This document shows, in pieces, positions 17,001 through 26,408 of a stretch of DNA of 64,000 bases (positions within the stretch are counted from its first letter, which is position 1; every line of letters starts with the position of its first letter). Both the position numbers and the translations under genes were made by a program. This stretch comes from Bacteroides sp. (GTDB taxonomy: Bacteria > Bacteroidota > Bacteroidia > Bacteroidales > Muribaculaceae). The notes under the pieces are model-generated. The model was not told where the DNA came from and did not search any database. It worked only from the letters and a program-made list of their open reading frames with translations. The stretch covers positions 35,542 through 99,541 of the forward strand of contig JAAVDM010000028.1 of NCBI GenBank assembly GCA_014801815.1, given 5' to 3'.

Positions 17001-18114
17001 GAGTAAAATAAAAAAAATTATAAAGGAGTCTTGCAATAGTATATATTCTTTTGTTATTCTAAATCTTTATACGAAACCTTCATTATTAATAAAATTACTA
17101 AAGAAGCCATCAAAAATATGGGAAGAAAGTTATTTTCCAGAATTACAGCGAAAAAATAAAATACGAATTCTATATGATCAAATATATAATATTTTTTCGC
17201 ATGGAGCTATCGATGAATACTATTATATGTATGGTTTAGATGTAAAAAGAGATATTAAAAATAGTGATTATGTGATTTATCGTGATTTTCTTATTGCGCG
17301 AGATAAACTTAATCTTTCTAATCCTCATAATGATTCTTCAATTTTAAGAAATAAGTTATTCTTTGAGGCGGTAGCGCGTTCTTTAGGTATTCAAACTCCT
17401 AAAAATATTGCTTATTCTGATAACGGTATTCTTGTTCCTCTCCATAATCAGAATTTCTTTAGTTGGCTTACGTTACCTAAAGGGATATTTTATGTAAAAC
17501 CAATAGATGGTGAATGTGGAACAGGTATTTTAAAATTATTAATTAATGATACAGGAATTTATATTAATGAAAAATTAGTTACTAGCGATGAATTAAAATT
17601 ATATTTTAATGAGGGACGCTATATATTTCAAGATAGACTTGAACAGCATCCACAGATGAATAGAATCTATCCTAATTCGGTAAATACTATCCGTATGACT
17701 ACTGTACGTAATCCACATACAGGACGAATAGAGGTTCTACCACCTACTCTTCGTGTTGGGGCACATGGCAGTTATGTTGATAATTTCTCAAAGGGTGGTG
17801 TTATAGTTGCTATGGATACCCAATCAGGTAAACTTGCGGAATGGGGATTTTTTAAACCTATGTACGGCTTTAAGAGTCAGACGCATCCTGATACAAATAT
17901 TAAATTTTCAACTTTTAAAGTTCCATTTTATGAGGAAGCCAAAGCTAAAGCTATATTCTTTCATTCTTTTCTCAATTTACATTCAATAGGTTGGGATATA
18001 GCTATTACTAAAGTCGGACCAGTATTTATTGAAGGTAATGATAATTGGGAAATTAATTTACCACAGACTTTTGAGAATCCTATTAAAAAGGATTTTAATA
18101 GATTGTTTAAATAA
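16993..18114 (+). CDS. Sugar-transfer-associated ATP-grasp protein (first of two)
   Basis: The 373-residue protein fits the ATP-grasp family found in glycan loci (ATPgrasp_ST type), which is thought to ligate a carboxylate to an amine on a sugar or linker. Visible are FYVKPIDGECGTGILKLL (nucleotide-binding lysine and glycine loop, about 170-187), YPNSVNTIRMTTVRNPHTG (about 230-248), SKGGVIVAMDTQSGKL and the metal-site region HSIGWDIAITKVGPVFIEGN near the C-terminus. It overlaps the flippase gene by 8 bp and lies 6 bp before a second member of the family. The amine and acid substrates are unknown. Confidence 0.8.
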   Translation: MNKSKIKKIIKESCNSIYSFVILNLYTKPSLLIKLLKKPSKIWEESYFPELQRKNKIRILYDQIYNIFSHGAIDEYYYMYGLDVKRDIKNSDYVIYRDFLIARDKLNLSNPHNDSSILRNKLFFEAVARSLGIQTPKNIAYSDNGILVPLHNQNFFSWLTLPKGIFYVKPIDGECGTGILKLLINDTGIYINEKLVTSDELKLYFNEGRYIFQDRLEQHPQMNRIYPNSVNTIRMTTVRNPHTGRIEVLPPTLRVGAHGSYVDNFSKGGVIVAMDTQSGKLAEWGFFKPMYGFKSQTHPDTNIKFSTFKVPFYEEAKAKAIFFHSFLNLHSIGWDIAITKVGPVFIEGNDNWEINLPQTFENPIKKDFNRLFK

Positions 18115-18120
18115 AAAGAT

Positions 18121-19206
18121 ATGTATAATATGAAAAATAGTTTAAAAGAATATATTTTAAACCTACATGCTAAACGTATTAAAAAAGGACGAGTAAAATA
18201 TTGGAGAGATCTTTTTACCAAAAGAAATAGTAAACTACAAAATAAGGATACTAAATTATTACCTCAGGAATTGGATATTATTCAAAAATTTTATTCTAAA
18301 TATAATCTTACGATTAATCCAGTTTTTCATCAGTTTTATAAGTATTGTAAGGGTACTATTTCTCCCGAATATATACCTGATGATCTGTATTATACTTATA
18401 TAGATCCTTTTTTTAACGATTGGGTATTAGCTAAATATTTAGATAATAAAACCTTTTATCATCAATTATTTCCTACTATTCCCCAACCGAAAACTGTGGT
18501 ATATCGTCAAAATCTTTACTGGTTCAATTCTGATCAAGAAATTATTACTGAAGAAATAGCTATAAAGACTATTTTACGATATCATGAATGTTTCTTAAAA
18601 CAAGCTACTGATTCCGAAGGTGGAAAAAATATCTATGTAATAACTTCTAAGGATTCAATTCAAAAAGTTAATGCTATATTAAAGAAAATTTCTGGAGATA
18701 TTATAGTACAGGAAGGATTAAAACAAAGCTCCATTCTTTCAAAATTAAATTCCAGTTCAGTCAATACTCTTCGCTTGCTCACACTTTTACGACTGGATGG
18801 TTCAGTAAAACTCTGCTCTACTTCACTCCGTATGGGCATCAATGGTGCTAAAGTAGATAATGCAAGTAGTGGTGGTATTACAGTAGGGGTACAAAAAGAT
18901 GGTACTCTTAATTCCTATGCTTATTCTGCTGATGGTATACGTTATGATTCTCATCCTACTTCAAATGTAAAATTTAATTCTGTGATTATTCCAAATTTTA
19001 GTGAGGTAGTTGAAATTGTTAAAAGAGAAGCTAAGAAGCACCCTCACTTTAGACTAATTTCATGGGATATAGCCTTAGATCAGGATAATCAACCGGTACT
19101 TATTGAAGCTAACTTAAAGTATGGTGAACTAGAATTTCATCAACTTAATAATGGTCCAATTTTTGGTGATGATACTAAAACTATATTAGATGAAGTATTT
19201 CTATAA
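18121..19206 (+). CDS. Sugar-transfer-associated ATP-grasp protein (second of two)
   Basis: The 361-residue protein has the same core as its left neighbour: FLKQATDSEGGKNIYVI, SSSVNTLRLLTLLRLDGSVK, NASSGGITVGVQKDGTL and the terminal FRLISWDIALDQDNQPVLIE. Identity between the two appears low outside these motifs, so they are probably not a recent duplication and may act on different acceptors. A start at the ATG at 18130 is equally possible. The gene is the last before a decayed insertion sequence, which may have split the original operon; no promoter is seen after the break. Confidence 0.8.
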   Translation: MYNMKNSLKEYILNLHAKRIKKGRVKYWRDLFTKRNSKLQNKDTKLLPQELDIIQKFYSKYNLTINPVFHQFYKYCKGTISPEYIPDDLYYTYIDPFFNDWVLAKYLDNKTFYHQLFPTIPQPKTVVYRQNLYWFNSDQEIITEEIAIKTILRYHECFLKQATDSEGGKNIYVITSKDSIQKVNAILKKISGDIIVQEGLKQSSILSKLNSSSVNTLRLLTLLRLDGSVKLCSTSLRMGINGAKVDNASSGGITVGVQKDGTLNSYAYSADGIRYDSHPTSNVKFNSVIIPNFSEVVEIVKREAKKHPHFRLISWDIALDQDNQPVLIEANLKYGELEFHQLNNGPIFGDDTKTILDEVFL

Positions 19207-19604
19207 TTAAGATTATAGATGTCCAGTAAGTTTAATATTGAGATAGTTACTATAATTTAGTATTATCTAAAATCAAAGTGTGTATAGACTTGTATTTTAA
19301 TTTTTATATTATAAAATGAGAGTTTAGTTATAAATATTAATATATTATGTGTTAATATAAATTTATTAGGTTAAATATATTACAAGTTATTAAAAAAGTC
19401 TGTTAAGAATGCGAAAAAGGGTTATTGTCTACTGTGAAGTAATTAATGTATGTAACTTATGTATAAAGTGAACAATAAACAAAACGAGGTACAACCATTT
19501 TAACAGAAACCCAAAAATTGTATATAAGTAGAATAATTCCAATCTCAAAAAGAAAACGTAAGTTTAATATTTTCATAATTTTGGATGTCATGTTATACAT
19601 AGTC
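19207..19604. other. AT-rich gap between ATP-grasp gene and IS remnant
   Basis: About 400 bp of low-G+C DNA with no open frame of note. It may include the eroded left end of the insertion sequence. Confidence 0.5.
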
Positions 19605-20216
19605 AGTAGCAATTGCCAGTGAAGAATGCTTCCTGATAATTTTCTAAAGTGGTAACTTATCTATTACTATTTCTGGCGATGGAGTGCGCTTGGTTAAGCA
19701 TATGCTTAAAGTATTTCATGGAGTAGTTTCGCTTGTGAGTATAATCCGTCTATACCTTCGCTTGCATTGGTTGACAGGCAGAGCGTCAGATTCGCGCTCC
19801 CAGTTTCCGAAGAAGGTATCGACGGCAAAGAGAAAATCAAAGGAATCAAAAGATATACGGCTACGGACAAGAATGGATACATTCTTACTGTCGAAGTAGC
19901 TATGGCCAATATTCACGATGGTAAAGCCGCTTATGCCTTGTTGGTGGGTCTCTCAATATTATATCCTATGAGTAATAAAAGTTCTTACTGATTCGGCATA
20001 CCTTGGGCGAACTTGGAACTCTCGTTCGTGATTATCTCGGAATGGATTTTGAAGTGGTTAAATCTCATTTTTTTAGTAAAGGATTTGTGTCGGTGGATTG
20101 TCGAAAAAACTTTCGTATAGCTCGAAAACTTCCGTAGGCTGACACGAAACTACTAGGAATCACATTAATCTGTATGGAATATGTTTTTTGTTGTGGCAAT
20201 AATGCTTATGTTAAAG
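19605..20216 (+). pseudogene. Degenerate IS5-family transposase
   Basis: Fragments in shifting frames follow the order of an IS5-type transposase: NCQ, a stop, RMLPDNFLKW, a stop, YYYFWRWS. Then come VDRQSVRFALPVSEEGIDGK, KIKGIKRYTATDKNGYILTV and MANIHDGKAAYALL. A frameshift is followed by TDSAYLGELGTLVRDYLG and finally RWIVEKTF, a stop, and LENFRRLTRNY. At least three nonsense codons and two frameshifts are present, so the element is dead. No clear terminal inverted repeats are seen. It sits between the ATP-grasp and LicD genes, and its DNA is less AT-rich than the surrounding genes. Confidence 0.8.
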
Positions 20217-20264
20217 CCTCTGTCTCACATTAGCTTTCATTTTTAAACAGCTTCTTATAAGTAG

Positions 20265-21062
20265 ATGATGATAGATAAAAAATTGCAAGCTGAGTTACGT
20301 GCAAAGTTTAATCCTGATGGGTCAGAATTACGCAGAAGACAATTACGTATGCTTGATATGCTTAAATATATTGATAAAGTATGTCAAGAACAAAATATAA
20401 AATATTGGTTATCTTCCGGTACATGTCTTGGAGCAGTTAGGCATGGGGGATTTATTCCTTGGGATGATGATATCGATATTGAGATGCTTGAAGAAGACTA
20501 TAATCATTTGATAACTTACTTACAGAATAATGAAACAGAAGAATTTGTAGTTCAGACTCATATTACTGATCCTAACTATATAACAGATTTTGCAAAACTA
20601 CGAGATAAAACAACGTTAATACATGAGGCTTTTGGAATAGATAAACTTTATAAGTATCAAGGCTTATTTATAGATATTTTTAAATTAACGCCGTCGAATT
20701 CTCAAAGTCTTCATTATGTCTGTGGTAGGTTACGTATTTTAGAAAGTTATTGTAAACGTTGGTCAATAACTAATAAAATAGGGAAATCTCTTTTTCCTAT
20801 TTTACGAAAAATAAATAATAATATTATTACTCTTTGTAAACCGCTAGATAAATTAGGAGCTAAGAATAAATTAAGACATGGTTTAGGAAGTGTTTTTCTT
20901 AAACCACGTTTTAAAGAAGATATAGCTTCTTTAACTAGAATCCCTTTTGAAGATACATTATTACCAATCCCGACAAATTATGATTCTTATTTAAGAAGAA
21001 TTTATGGTAATTATATGGAGTTAAAAATAACTCATCAACATCTATGTCCCTTCGAAGAATAA
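20265..21062 (+). CDS. LicD-family phosphotransferase
   Basis: LicD proteins transfer phosphocholine or a related phospho-amino-alcohol, or sugar phosphate, from a CDP donor to a surface glycan. The 265-residue protein shows the family signature YWLSSGTCLGAVRHGGFIPW followed by DDDIDIEM (about residues 47-74), the nucleotidyltransferase-fold active site that binds metal. It also has a YQGLFIDIFKL segment near 131. Together with the LicC-like nucleotidyltransferase at 12849 it suggests an amino-alcohol-phosphate decoration of the polysaccharide. ATGATG offers two starts 3 bp apart; the first is used here. Twelve bases separate it from wzy. Confidence 0.85.
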   Translation: MMIDKKLQAELRAKFNPDGSELRRRQLRMLDMLKYIDKVCQEQNIKYWLSSGTCLGAVRHGGFIPWDDDIDIEMLEEDYNHLITYLQNNETEEFVVQTHITDPNYITDFAKLRDKTTLIHEAFGIDKLYKYQGLFIDIFKLTPSNSQSLHYVCGRLRILESYCKRWSITNKIGKSLFPILRKINNNIITLCKPLDKLGAKNKLRHGLGSVFLKPRFKEDIASLTRIPFEDTLLPIPTNYDSYLRRIYGNYMELKITHQHLCPFEE

Positions 21063-21074
21063 ATCATACTTTTA

Positions 21075-22409
21075 GTGGAACTATATAAATTAAAAGTTAA
21101 GGATTTCCTTTTAGTAGTTATAATTATATTTATAACTATATTATATACATTATATTATAATGTATATAATATATCCTATCTCACTTTACTTGCTTTAAAT
21201 ACTTCTATAGTATCTATAGGGATGTTTTGTAATTCTAAAAAAGGACCTACAATATTTAAACTTATTAATTTTTTTATCTATATATTTTTTATTTTAGCAA
21301 ATGCTATTCAGTTTGGTAAGGAATCAAATGTACTTACATTTACGTATAGTATAGAAACAGAAGATTATATATTCTTTCAATTTACACTTCTTATAATCCT
21401 AATTATTCTTTTTATTAGTTATACTTATAGTTATTCAAAAGAAGTTATACCAAATATAAAAAACGAAAAAAAATATATATGTTTAGGACGATTAATTTGG
21501 ATTTCATTATTATCAACTTTTATAGTTTTAATATATTATAAATTTAATTATTATCAATTATTTACACGAGGTTTAACTCAAGAAATGTTAGCTGAAGCAG
21601 GAATTACTATAGAAGCTAATAAAAGTGTTGCTCTTGATTTAATATTTTCTAAAGTTATTAGATCTATTCCTTGGGGTTGTTTTATGATAGGAGTAATTAA
21701 AAAAATTAAAAGGAAATACTTAATAATACTTTTTTTATTGATGTTAATAACTGTATTTCCTGCAGGTCTTTCTCGTAATGCAGCTGCTATGTATTGGCTA
21801 CCCGTAGTATTAGTTATGTTTGGTAAATACTTAAAAAATTCTCGGTTTATACTTTTCATGCTAATTGCATTACTTATATTTTTTCCTTTTTTTGATAATT
21901 TCCGTCATTTTAATGGAACTATAAAATTTAAATTAAGTCTTGATTATTTAGCTACTATGAATATGGATGCCAGTCAAATATTTATGGTTATAATGAAGGA
22001 AAATCATATAACATGGGGGAATCAATTATTAGGAGCTCTATTTTTCTTTATTCCAAGAAGTTTATGGCCTTTGAAACCTTTAGGATCAGGTCATTATTTT
22101 GTAACCTATATGAATGGTTGGTTTACAAATGTATCAATGCCTTTATTCGCAGAAGGATTTATTAATTTTGGTTATATAGGTATGATTTTATTTACTATAC
22201 TATTAGGGTATTATAGTGCTTTTATAGATAGAAAGGCAGAGTACTTTAATATCTCTAATTTAAAATTACCTATATATTATCTTATTTTAGGTGCTACTAT
22301 ATATATACTAAGAGGTGATTTAATGAGTAGTTTTGCTTATACTATAGGTATAATAATAAGTTATCTAACTTTATTATGTATTATTACATATAAATCTAAA
22401 AAAATATAA
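21075..22409 (+). CDS. Wzy-like O-antigen/capsule repeat-unit polymerase
   Basis: The 444-residue integral membrane protein has about 11-12 hydrophobic segments and low sequence complexity, as is usual for Wzy. A conserved-looking region is IRSIPWGCFMIG, then PAGLSRNAAAMYWLPVVLVM, the large loop with FRHFNGTIKF, and FFIPRSLWPLKPLGSGHYFV, similar to oligosaccharide repeat-unit polymerases. It would join exported repeat units in the periplasm. The start is a GTG at 21075, since no suitable ATG fits the first helix. The G+C content is among the lowest of the window. Confidence 0.8.
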   Translation: MELYKLKVKDFLLVVIIIFITILYTLYYNVYNISYLTLLALNTSIVSIGMFCNSKKGPTIFKLINFFIYIFFILANAIQFGKESNVLTFTYSIETEDYIFFQFTLLIILIILFISYTYSYSKEVIPNIKNEKKYICLGRLIWISLLSTFIVLIYYKFNYYQLFTRGLTQEMLAEAGITIEANKSVALDLIFSKVIRSIPWGCFMIGVIKKIKRKYLIILFLLMLITVFPAGLSRNAAAMYWLPVVLVMFGKYLKNSRFILFMLIALLIFFPFFDNFRHFNGTIKFKLSLDYLATMNMDASQIFMVIMKENHITWGNQLLGALFFFIPRSLWPLKPLGSGHYFVTYMNGWFTNVSMPLFAEGFINFGYIGMILFTILLGYYSAFIDRKAEYFNISNLKLPIYYLILGATIYILRGDLMSSFAYTIGIIISYLTLLCIITYKSKKI

Positions 22410-22447
22410 ATTATATAGTAGATTAAGTTCCCATTTATTATGATATT

Positions 22448-23509
22448 ATGAAATACTTATTAGATAATATAATTTTCTCTTTACAGAAAGCAGGTGGTAT
22501 ATCAATAGTATGGCAAAATCTAATAAAAAATTTATTACCACTAACTCAGGATATAGAATTTATTGAGTATGATACAAATTTTAATATTTTTAGAAAAGAT
22601 CTAGAAATTCCTTCATCAAAAATTGATGCTATTAAGTCTTTTCATCCTTTATTTAGTCAATTAAGAACTCCTTTAATTAAAAATTCTGATCCTTTCATTT
22701 TTCATTCTTCTTATTTTCGTACATGTAAAAATCCTAAAGCTATAAATGTAACAACTGTACATGATTTTATTTATGAACAAGGTATACCTACCTTAAAACA
22801 GAAAATTCGTATTAAATTAAATTATAGAGCTATTAGGAATAGTGATGCTATTGTATGTGTCAGTGAAAATACTAAACATGATTTATTAAGATTTGTACCA
22901 GACGTAGATATAAAAAAAATTCATATTATTTATAATGGAGTTTCTGAGGATTATTATACACTTCCTAATATTCCTTATCCCGAGTATAAAGATTACCTTC
23001 TGTTTATAGGTGGACGACAGGGATATAAAAATTTTAATTTTGTTACCCATTCTATTAAACATACCTCTTGGAAATTATTAATTTGTGGTCAAAATCTTTC
23101 TAAACAAGAAAAATTACTTTTAGAATCTACTCTACCTAATAGATATAAGATATTAACCTTTCCATCGAATAAAGAATTAAATAAAATATACAATTCAGTA
23201 TATGCTTTAGTATATCCATCTTCGTATGAGGGATTTGGTATTCCTATTCTTGAGGCTCAACGAGCCTCGTGTCCCGTGATTGCTTTGAATACTTCCTCAA
23301 TACCGGAAGTTATAGGTTCAACTCCTCTTCTTATGCAAGAACTTACACCGGAAGAATTTATTATAAGATTAAATTATTTAAATAATCAATCAGTTAAAAA
23401 ACAAGTGATAGCTGCTGGATTAGAAAATAGTAAGCGTTTTTCATGGAGAAAAATGGCTCAGGAATATTTTAGATTATATAATTATCTTCTTTCTAAAAGC
23501 TTACATTGA
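22448..23509 (+). CDS. Family 4 glycosyltransferase (GT-B fold)
   Basis: This 353-residue GT-B enzyme shows the family 4 signature VYPSSYEGFGIPILEAQRAS and PVIALNTSSIPEVIG (about 255-290), which bind the nucleotide-sugar donor. It also has an N-terminal acceptor domain with TTVHDFIYEQG and the linker SENTKHDLLRFV. Such enzymes often use GDP-mannose, GDP-fucose or UDP-sugars; since a GDP-fucose pathway follows, fucose or mannose is a reasonable guess but not shown. It starts 38 bp after wzy. Confidence 0.88.
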   Translation: MKYLLDNIIFSLQKAGGISIVWQNLIKNLLPLTQDIEFIEYDTNFNIFRKDLEIPSSKIDAIKSFHPLFSQLRTPLIKNSDPFIFHSSYFRTCKNPKAINVTTVHDFIYEQGIPTLKQKIRIKLNYRAIRNSDAIVCVSENTKHDLLRFVPDVDIKKIHIIYNGVSEDYYTLPNIPYPEYKDYLLFIGGRQGYKNFNFVTHSIKHTSWKLLICGQNLSKQEKLLLESTLPNRYKILTFPSNKELNKIYNSVYALVYPSSYEGFGIPILEAQRASCPVIALNTSSIPEVIGSTPLLMQELTPEEFIIRLNYLNNQSVKKQVIAAGLENSKRFSWRKMAQEYFRLYNYLLSKSLH

Positions 23510-23519
23510 TTTGCCTCTT

Positions 23520-24287
23520 ATGAAGATTTCTATTATTACGGCGACTTTTAATAGTTCAGATACTCTTAGAGATACTATTAAAAGTGTTCTTGCACAAGAT
23601 TATGATAATTGGGAACATATTATTGTTGATGGTAACTCTACAGATAATACTGTAGATATTATTCGAGAATATCAACCATTTTATAAAGGTAGGCTGAAAT
23701 GGATTTCTGAACCTGATCGAGGTATTTATGATGCAATGAATAAAGGTATATCTATGAGTTTAGGAGAGGTGATAGGTATATTGAATTCAGATGACTTTTA
23801 TACATCAAATGATATATTATCAATCATTCATCAAAATTTTCTAAATATAGATGCTGTTTACGGAGATGTGCATTATGTTAATCATCATAACCCAACTCAA
23901 ATTGTACGCTATTATTCCTCCGCAGATTTTAAACGATGGAAAATGAGAATAGGTTTTATGCCAGCTCATCCATCTTTTTATTGTCGGCGTGAGATTTATT
24001 CTCAGTTCGGTATGTTTGATACAGATTTCCATATAGCAGCAGATTTTGAACAGTTGTTACGTCTTATCTATGTAAATAAAATTTCAATTCGTTATATCGC
24101 TAAAGATTTTGTTACTATGAGGACTGGTGGTGCATCTTCTTCCGGTTTTCAAAGTCATAAACGTATAATTATGGAGCATCTTAAAGCTTACCATAAAAAT
24201 AAGGTAAAGTCGGGAATAAGTTTTGAAGCTATACGCTATTTATGGCGTATTGGTGAAATGATTAAATTTAAAATATTAAATAAATAA
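23520..24287 (+). CDS. Family 2 glycosyltransferase, WcaA-like
   Basis: This 255-residue GT-A enzyme runs MKISIITATFNSSDTLRDTI, HIIVDGNSTDNTVDII, EPDRGIYDAMNKGI, GILNSDDFY (acidic metal site) and HPSFYCRREIYSQFGMFDTD. This is the typical order of small capsule GT2 proteins related to the colanic-acid enzymes. The ATG at 23520 is preferred over a TTG at 23511 because family members begin directly with MKISIIT. It overlaps nothing and lies 6 bp before gmd. Donor and acceptor are unknown. Confidence 0.88.
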   Translation: MKISIITATFNSSDTLRDTIKSVLAQDYDNWEHIIVDGNSTDNTVDIIREYQPFYKGRLKWISEPDRGIYDAMNKGISMSLGEVIGILNSDDFYTSNDILSIIHQNFLNIDAVYGDVHYVNHHNPTQIVRYYSSADFKRWKMRIGFMPAHPSFYCRREIYSQFGMFDTDFHIAADFEQLLRLIYVNKISIRYIAKDFVTMRTGGASSSGFQSHKRIIMEHLKAYHKNKVKSGISFEAIRYLWRIGEMIKFKILNK

Positions 24288-24293
24288 AGTTTT

Positions 24294-25385
24294 ATGAAAA
24301 CTGCCTTAATTACAGGTATTACGGGGCAGGATGGCTCATTCCTTGCTGAATTTCTTCTTGAAAAGGGCTATAATGTTCATGGAACTATCCGTCGCTCATC
24401 AGTGGATTTTCGTGAACGTATAGCCCATCTTGAAGGTCATCCTAATTTTCATCTGCATTATGCCGATCTTGGTGATTCCATGTCGATAATACAAGTCCTC
24501 AATAAAGTAAAGCCTAATGAAGTGTATAATCTCGCTGCCCAGAGTCATGTACAGGTAAGTTTTGATTCTCCGGAATTCACAGCTGATGTAGATGCGACAG
24601 GCGTATTGCGTATTCTGGAGGGTATTCGTCAGTGTGGTTTGACTGAGACATGCCGTTTCTATCAAGCCTCGACATCCGAGCTTTATGGGAAGGTTGAGGA
24701 AGTACCACAGAATGAAAACACGCCGTTTCATCCTTATTCTCCTTATGCAGTTGCAAAGCTGTACGGTTTTTGGATTGTTAAAGAGTATCGAGAGGCATAT
24801 AATATGTATGCTTGTTCGGGGATACTTTTCAACCATGAATCGGAGCGTCGTGGTGAAACTTTTGTGACACGTAAAATTACATTAGCAGCTGCCCGTATTG
24901 CACAAGGTAAACAGGAAAAACTTTATCTTGGTAATCTGTCTTCTTTACGTGATTGGGGTTATGCCAAAGATTATGTTGAGTGTATGTGGCTTATTCTTCA
25001 GCAACCTGAGCCTGATGATTATGTTATAGCTACCGGAGAGCAACACAGTGTACGAGAGTTTTGTCTTTATGCATTTAGACGTGCTGGTATTGAACTCCGC
25101 TTTGAGGGGGAAGGTGAAAATGAGAAAGGTATAGATGTCAGAACTGGTAAAGTTGTAGTTGAGGTTTCCTCCTACTTCTACCGTCCTACAGATGTTGTTA
25201 ACCTACTTGGAGATCCTGCCAAAGCAAAGAATATACTCGGTTGGAATCCAGCAGAGAAAACTTCGTTTGAGCAACTTGTCAACCTTATGGTTGATGCTGA
25301 CATGGCCAAAGTTGCTGTTGAGCGTGCCGGTGAACAAGTTAGAACTAATCTTGAAGAATACCTTGAAAAGGGTATTGTTAAGTAG
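24294..25385 (+). CDS. gmd: GDP-mannose 4,6-dehydratase
   Basis: Gmd converts GDP-D-mannose to GDP-4-keto-6-deoxymannose, the first step to GDP-L-fucose. The 363-residue extended SDR shows the NAD(P) motif [59 protein letters not shown], the catalytic set [13 protein letters not shown] with [13 protein letters not shown] (Ser/Thr-Glu-Tyr-Lys), and [19 protein letters not shown]. It is followed 17 bp later by fcl. Base composition here returns towards the genome average. Confidence 0.95.
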   Translation: MKTALITGITGQDGSFLAEFLLEKGYNVHGTIRRSSVDFRERIAHLEGHPNFHLHYADLGDSMSIIQVLNKVKPNEVYNLAAQSHVQVSFDSPEFTADVDATGVLRILEGIRQCGLTETCRFYQASTSELYGKVEEVPQNENTPFHPYSPYAVAKLYGFWIVKEYREAYNMYACSGILFNHESERRGETFVTRKITLAAARIAQGKQEKLYLGNLSSLRDWGYAKDYVECMWLILQQPEPDDYVIATGEQHSVREFCLYAFRRAGIELRFEGEGENEKGIDVRTGKVVVEVSSYFYRPTDVVNLLGDPAKAKNILGWNPAEKTSFEQLVNLMVDADMAKVAVERAGEQVRTNLEEYLEKGIVK

Positions 25386-25402
25386 TAGCGGAGATATTTT
25401 TG

Positions 25403-26344
25403 ATGGAAAAGAATTCCAAAATATATGTAGCCGGACACCGCGGAATGGTCGGTTCTGCTATTGTACGTGAATTACTACGTCAAGGTTATACTAATATAAT
25501 TACTCGTACACATAAAGAACTTGATCTGATAAATCAGCAGGCTGTAAGTGAATTTTTTGCAGCTGAAGAGCCTGAATATGTATTTCTTGCCGCTGCTAAA
25601 GTAGGTGGTATAATTGCTAATTCTCAACATTTGGCCGACTTTATGTACGATAATATGATGCTTGAAATGAATGTGATTAATTCCGCATGGCGTAACGGTT
25701 GTAAGAAACTTGAATTCTTAGGTTCGTCATGTATTTATCCACGTATGGCACCGCAACCGATGTCTGAGTCATGTCTATTGACATCTGAACTAGAGAAAAC
25801 AAATGAAGCTTATGCTCTTGCAAAAATTTCCGGTCTAAAATATTGTGAGTATTTGAATCACCAATATGGTACGGATTATATATCTGTAATGCCTACCAAT
25901 CTTTATGGACCTAACGATAATTATCACCCAGAACATTCGCATGTGCTTCCAGCTCTCATACGTCGCTTTCATGAAGCCAAACAAGCTGGTATAAGCGAGG
26001 TTATATGTTGGGGTGATGGTACTCCCCTACGTGAATTTCTTTATGTTGATGACTTGGCAAATCTATGTATTTTCCTAATGAATAATTATTCTGGCAATGA
26101 AACAGTCAATGCAGGTACAGGAAAAGAAGTAAGTATAAAGGAACTTACAGAATTGGTTGCTTCTATCATTGGGTATGAAGGAATAGTCAGATGGGATACT
26201 ACCCGACCAAATGGAACACCACGAAAACTGCTTGATGTCAGTAAGGCTACCAAATTAGGCTGGACGTATAAGACGGAGTTGATCGATGGCATAAGGCTTG
26301 CCTATATGGATTTTTTAAACAATCCTATGCGGGCTGAGAGATAG
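25403..26344 (+). CDS. fcl: GDP-L-fucose synthase
   Basis: Fcl (WcaG) epimerises and reduces GDP-4-keto-6-deoxymannose to GDP-L-fucose. The 313-residue SDR has IYVAGHRGMVGSAIVRELLR, FLAAAKVGGIIANSQHLADF, the catalytic Ser LGSSCIYPRMAPQPM and YALAKISGLKYCEY (Tyr-Lys), then MPTNLYGPNDNYHPEHSHVL. The ATG at 25403 is chosen over the TTG one codon earlier. Together with gmd and manC it completes a GDP-L-fucose route in one cluster. The fucose may be built into this polysaccharide or feed other surface fucosylation. Confidence 0.95.
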   Translation: MEKNSKIYVAGHRGMVGSAIVRELLRQGYTNIITRTHKELDLINQQAVSEFFAAEEPEYVFLAAAKVGGIIANSQHLADFMYDNMMLEMNVINSAWRNGCKKLEFLGSSCIYPRMAPQPMSESCLLTSELEKTNEAYALAKISGLKYCEYLNHQYGTDYISVMPTNLYGPNDNYHPEHSHVLPALIRRFHEAKQAGISEVICWGDGTPLREFLYVDDLANLCIFLMNNYSGNETVNAGTGKEVSIKELTELVASIIGYEGIVRWDTTRPNGTPRKLLDVSKATKLGWTYKTELIDGIRLAYMDFLNNPMRAER

Positions 26345-26408
26345 ATTAATATTTAGCATATATTGAAGAATTTATTTAACTGAATATAGGAAAACTTAAA
26401 ATATTACC

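Noticed and set aside
23511..23519. TTG start of the GT2 gene
   Set aside because: The ATG at 23520 gives the usual family N-terminus (MKISIIT).
25400..25402. TTG start of fcl
   Set aside because: The next codon is ATG and fits the family better.
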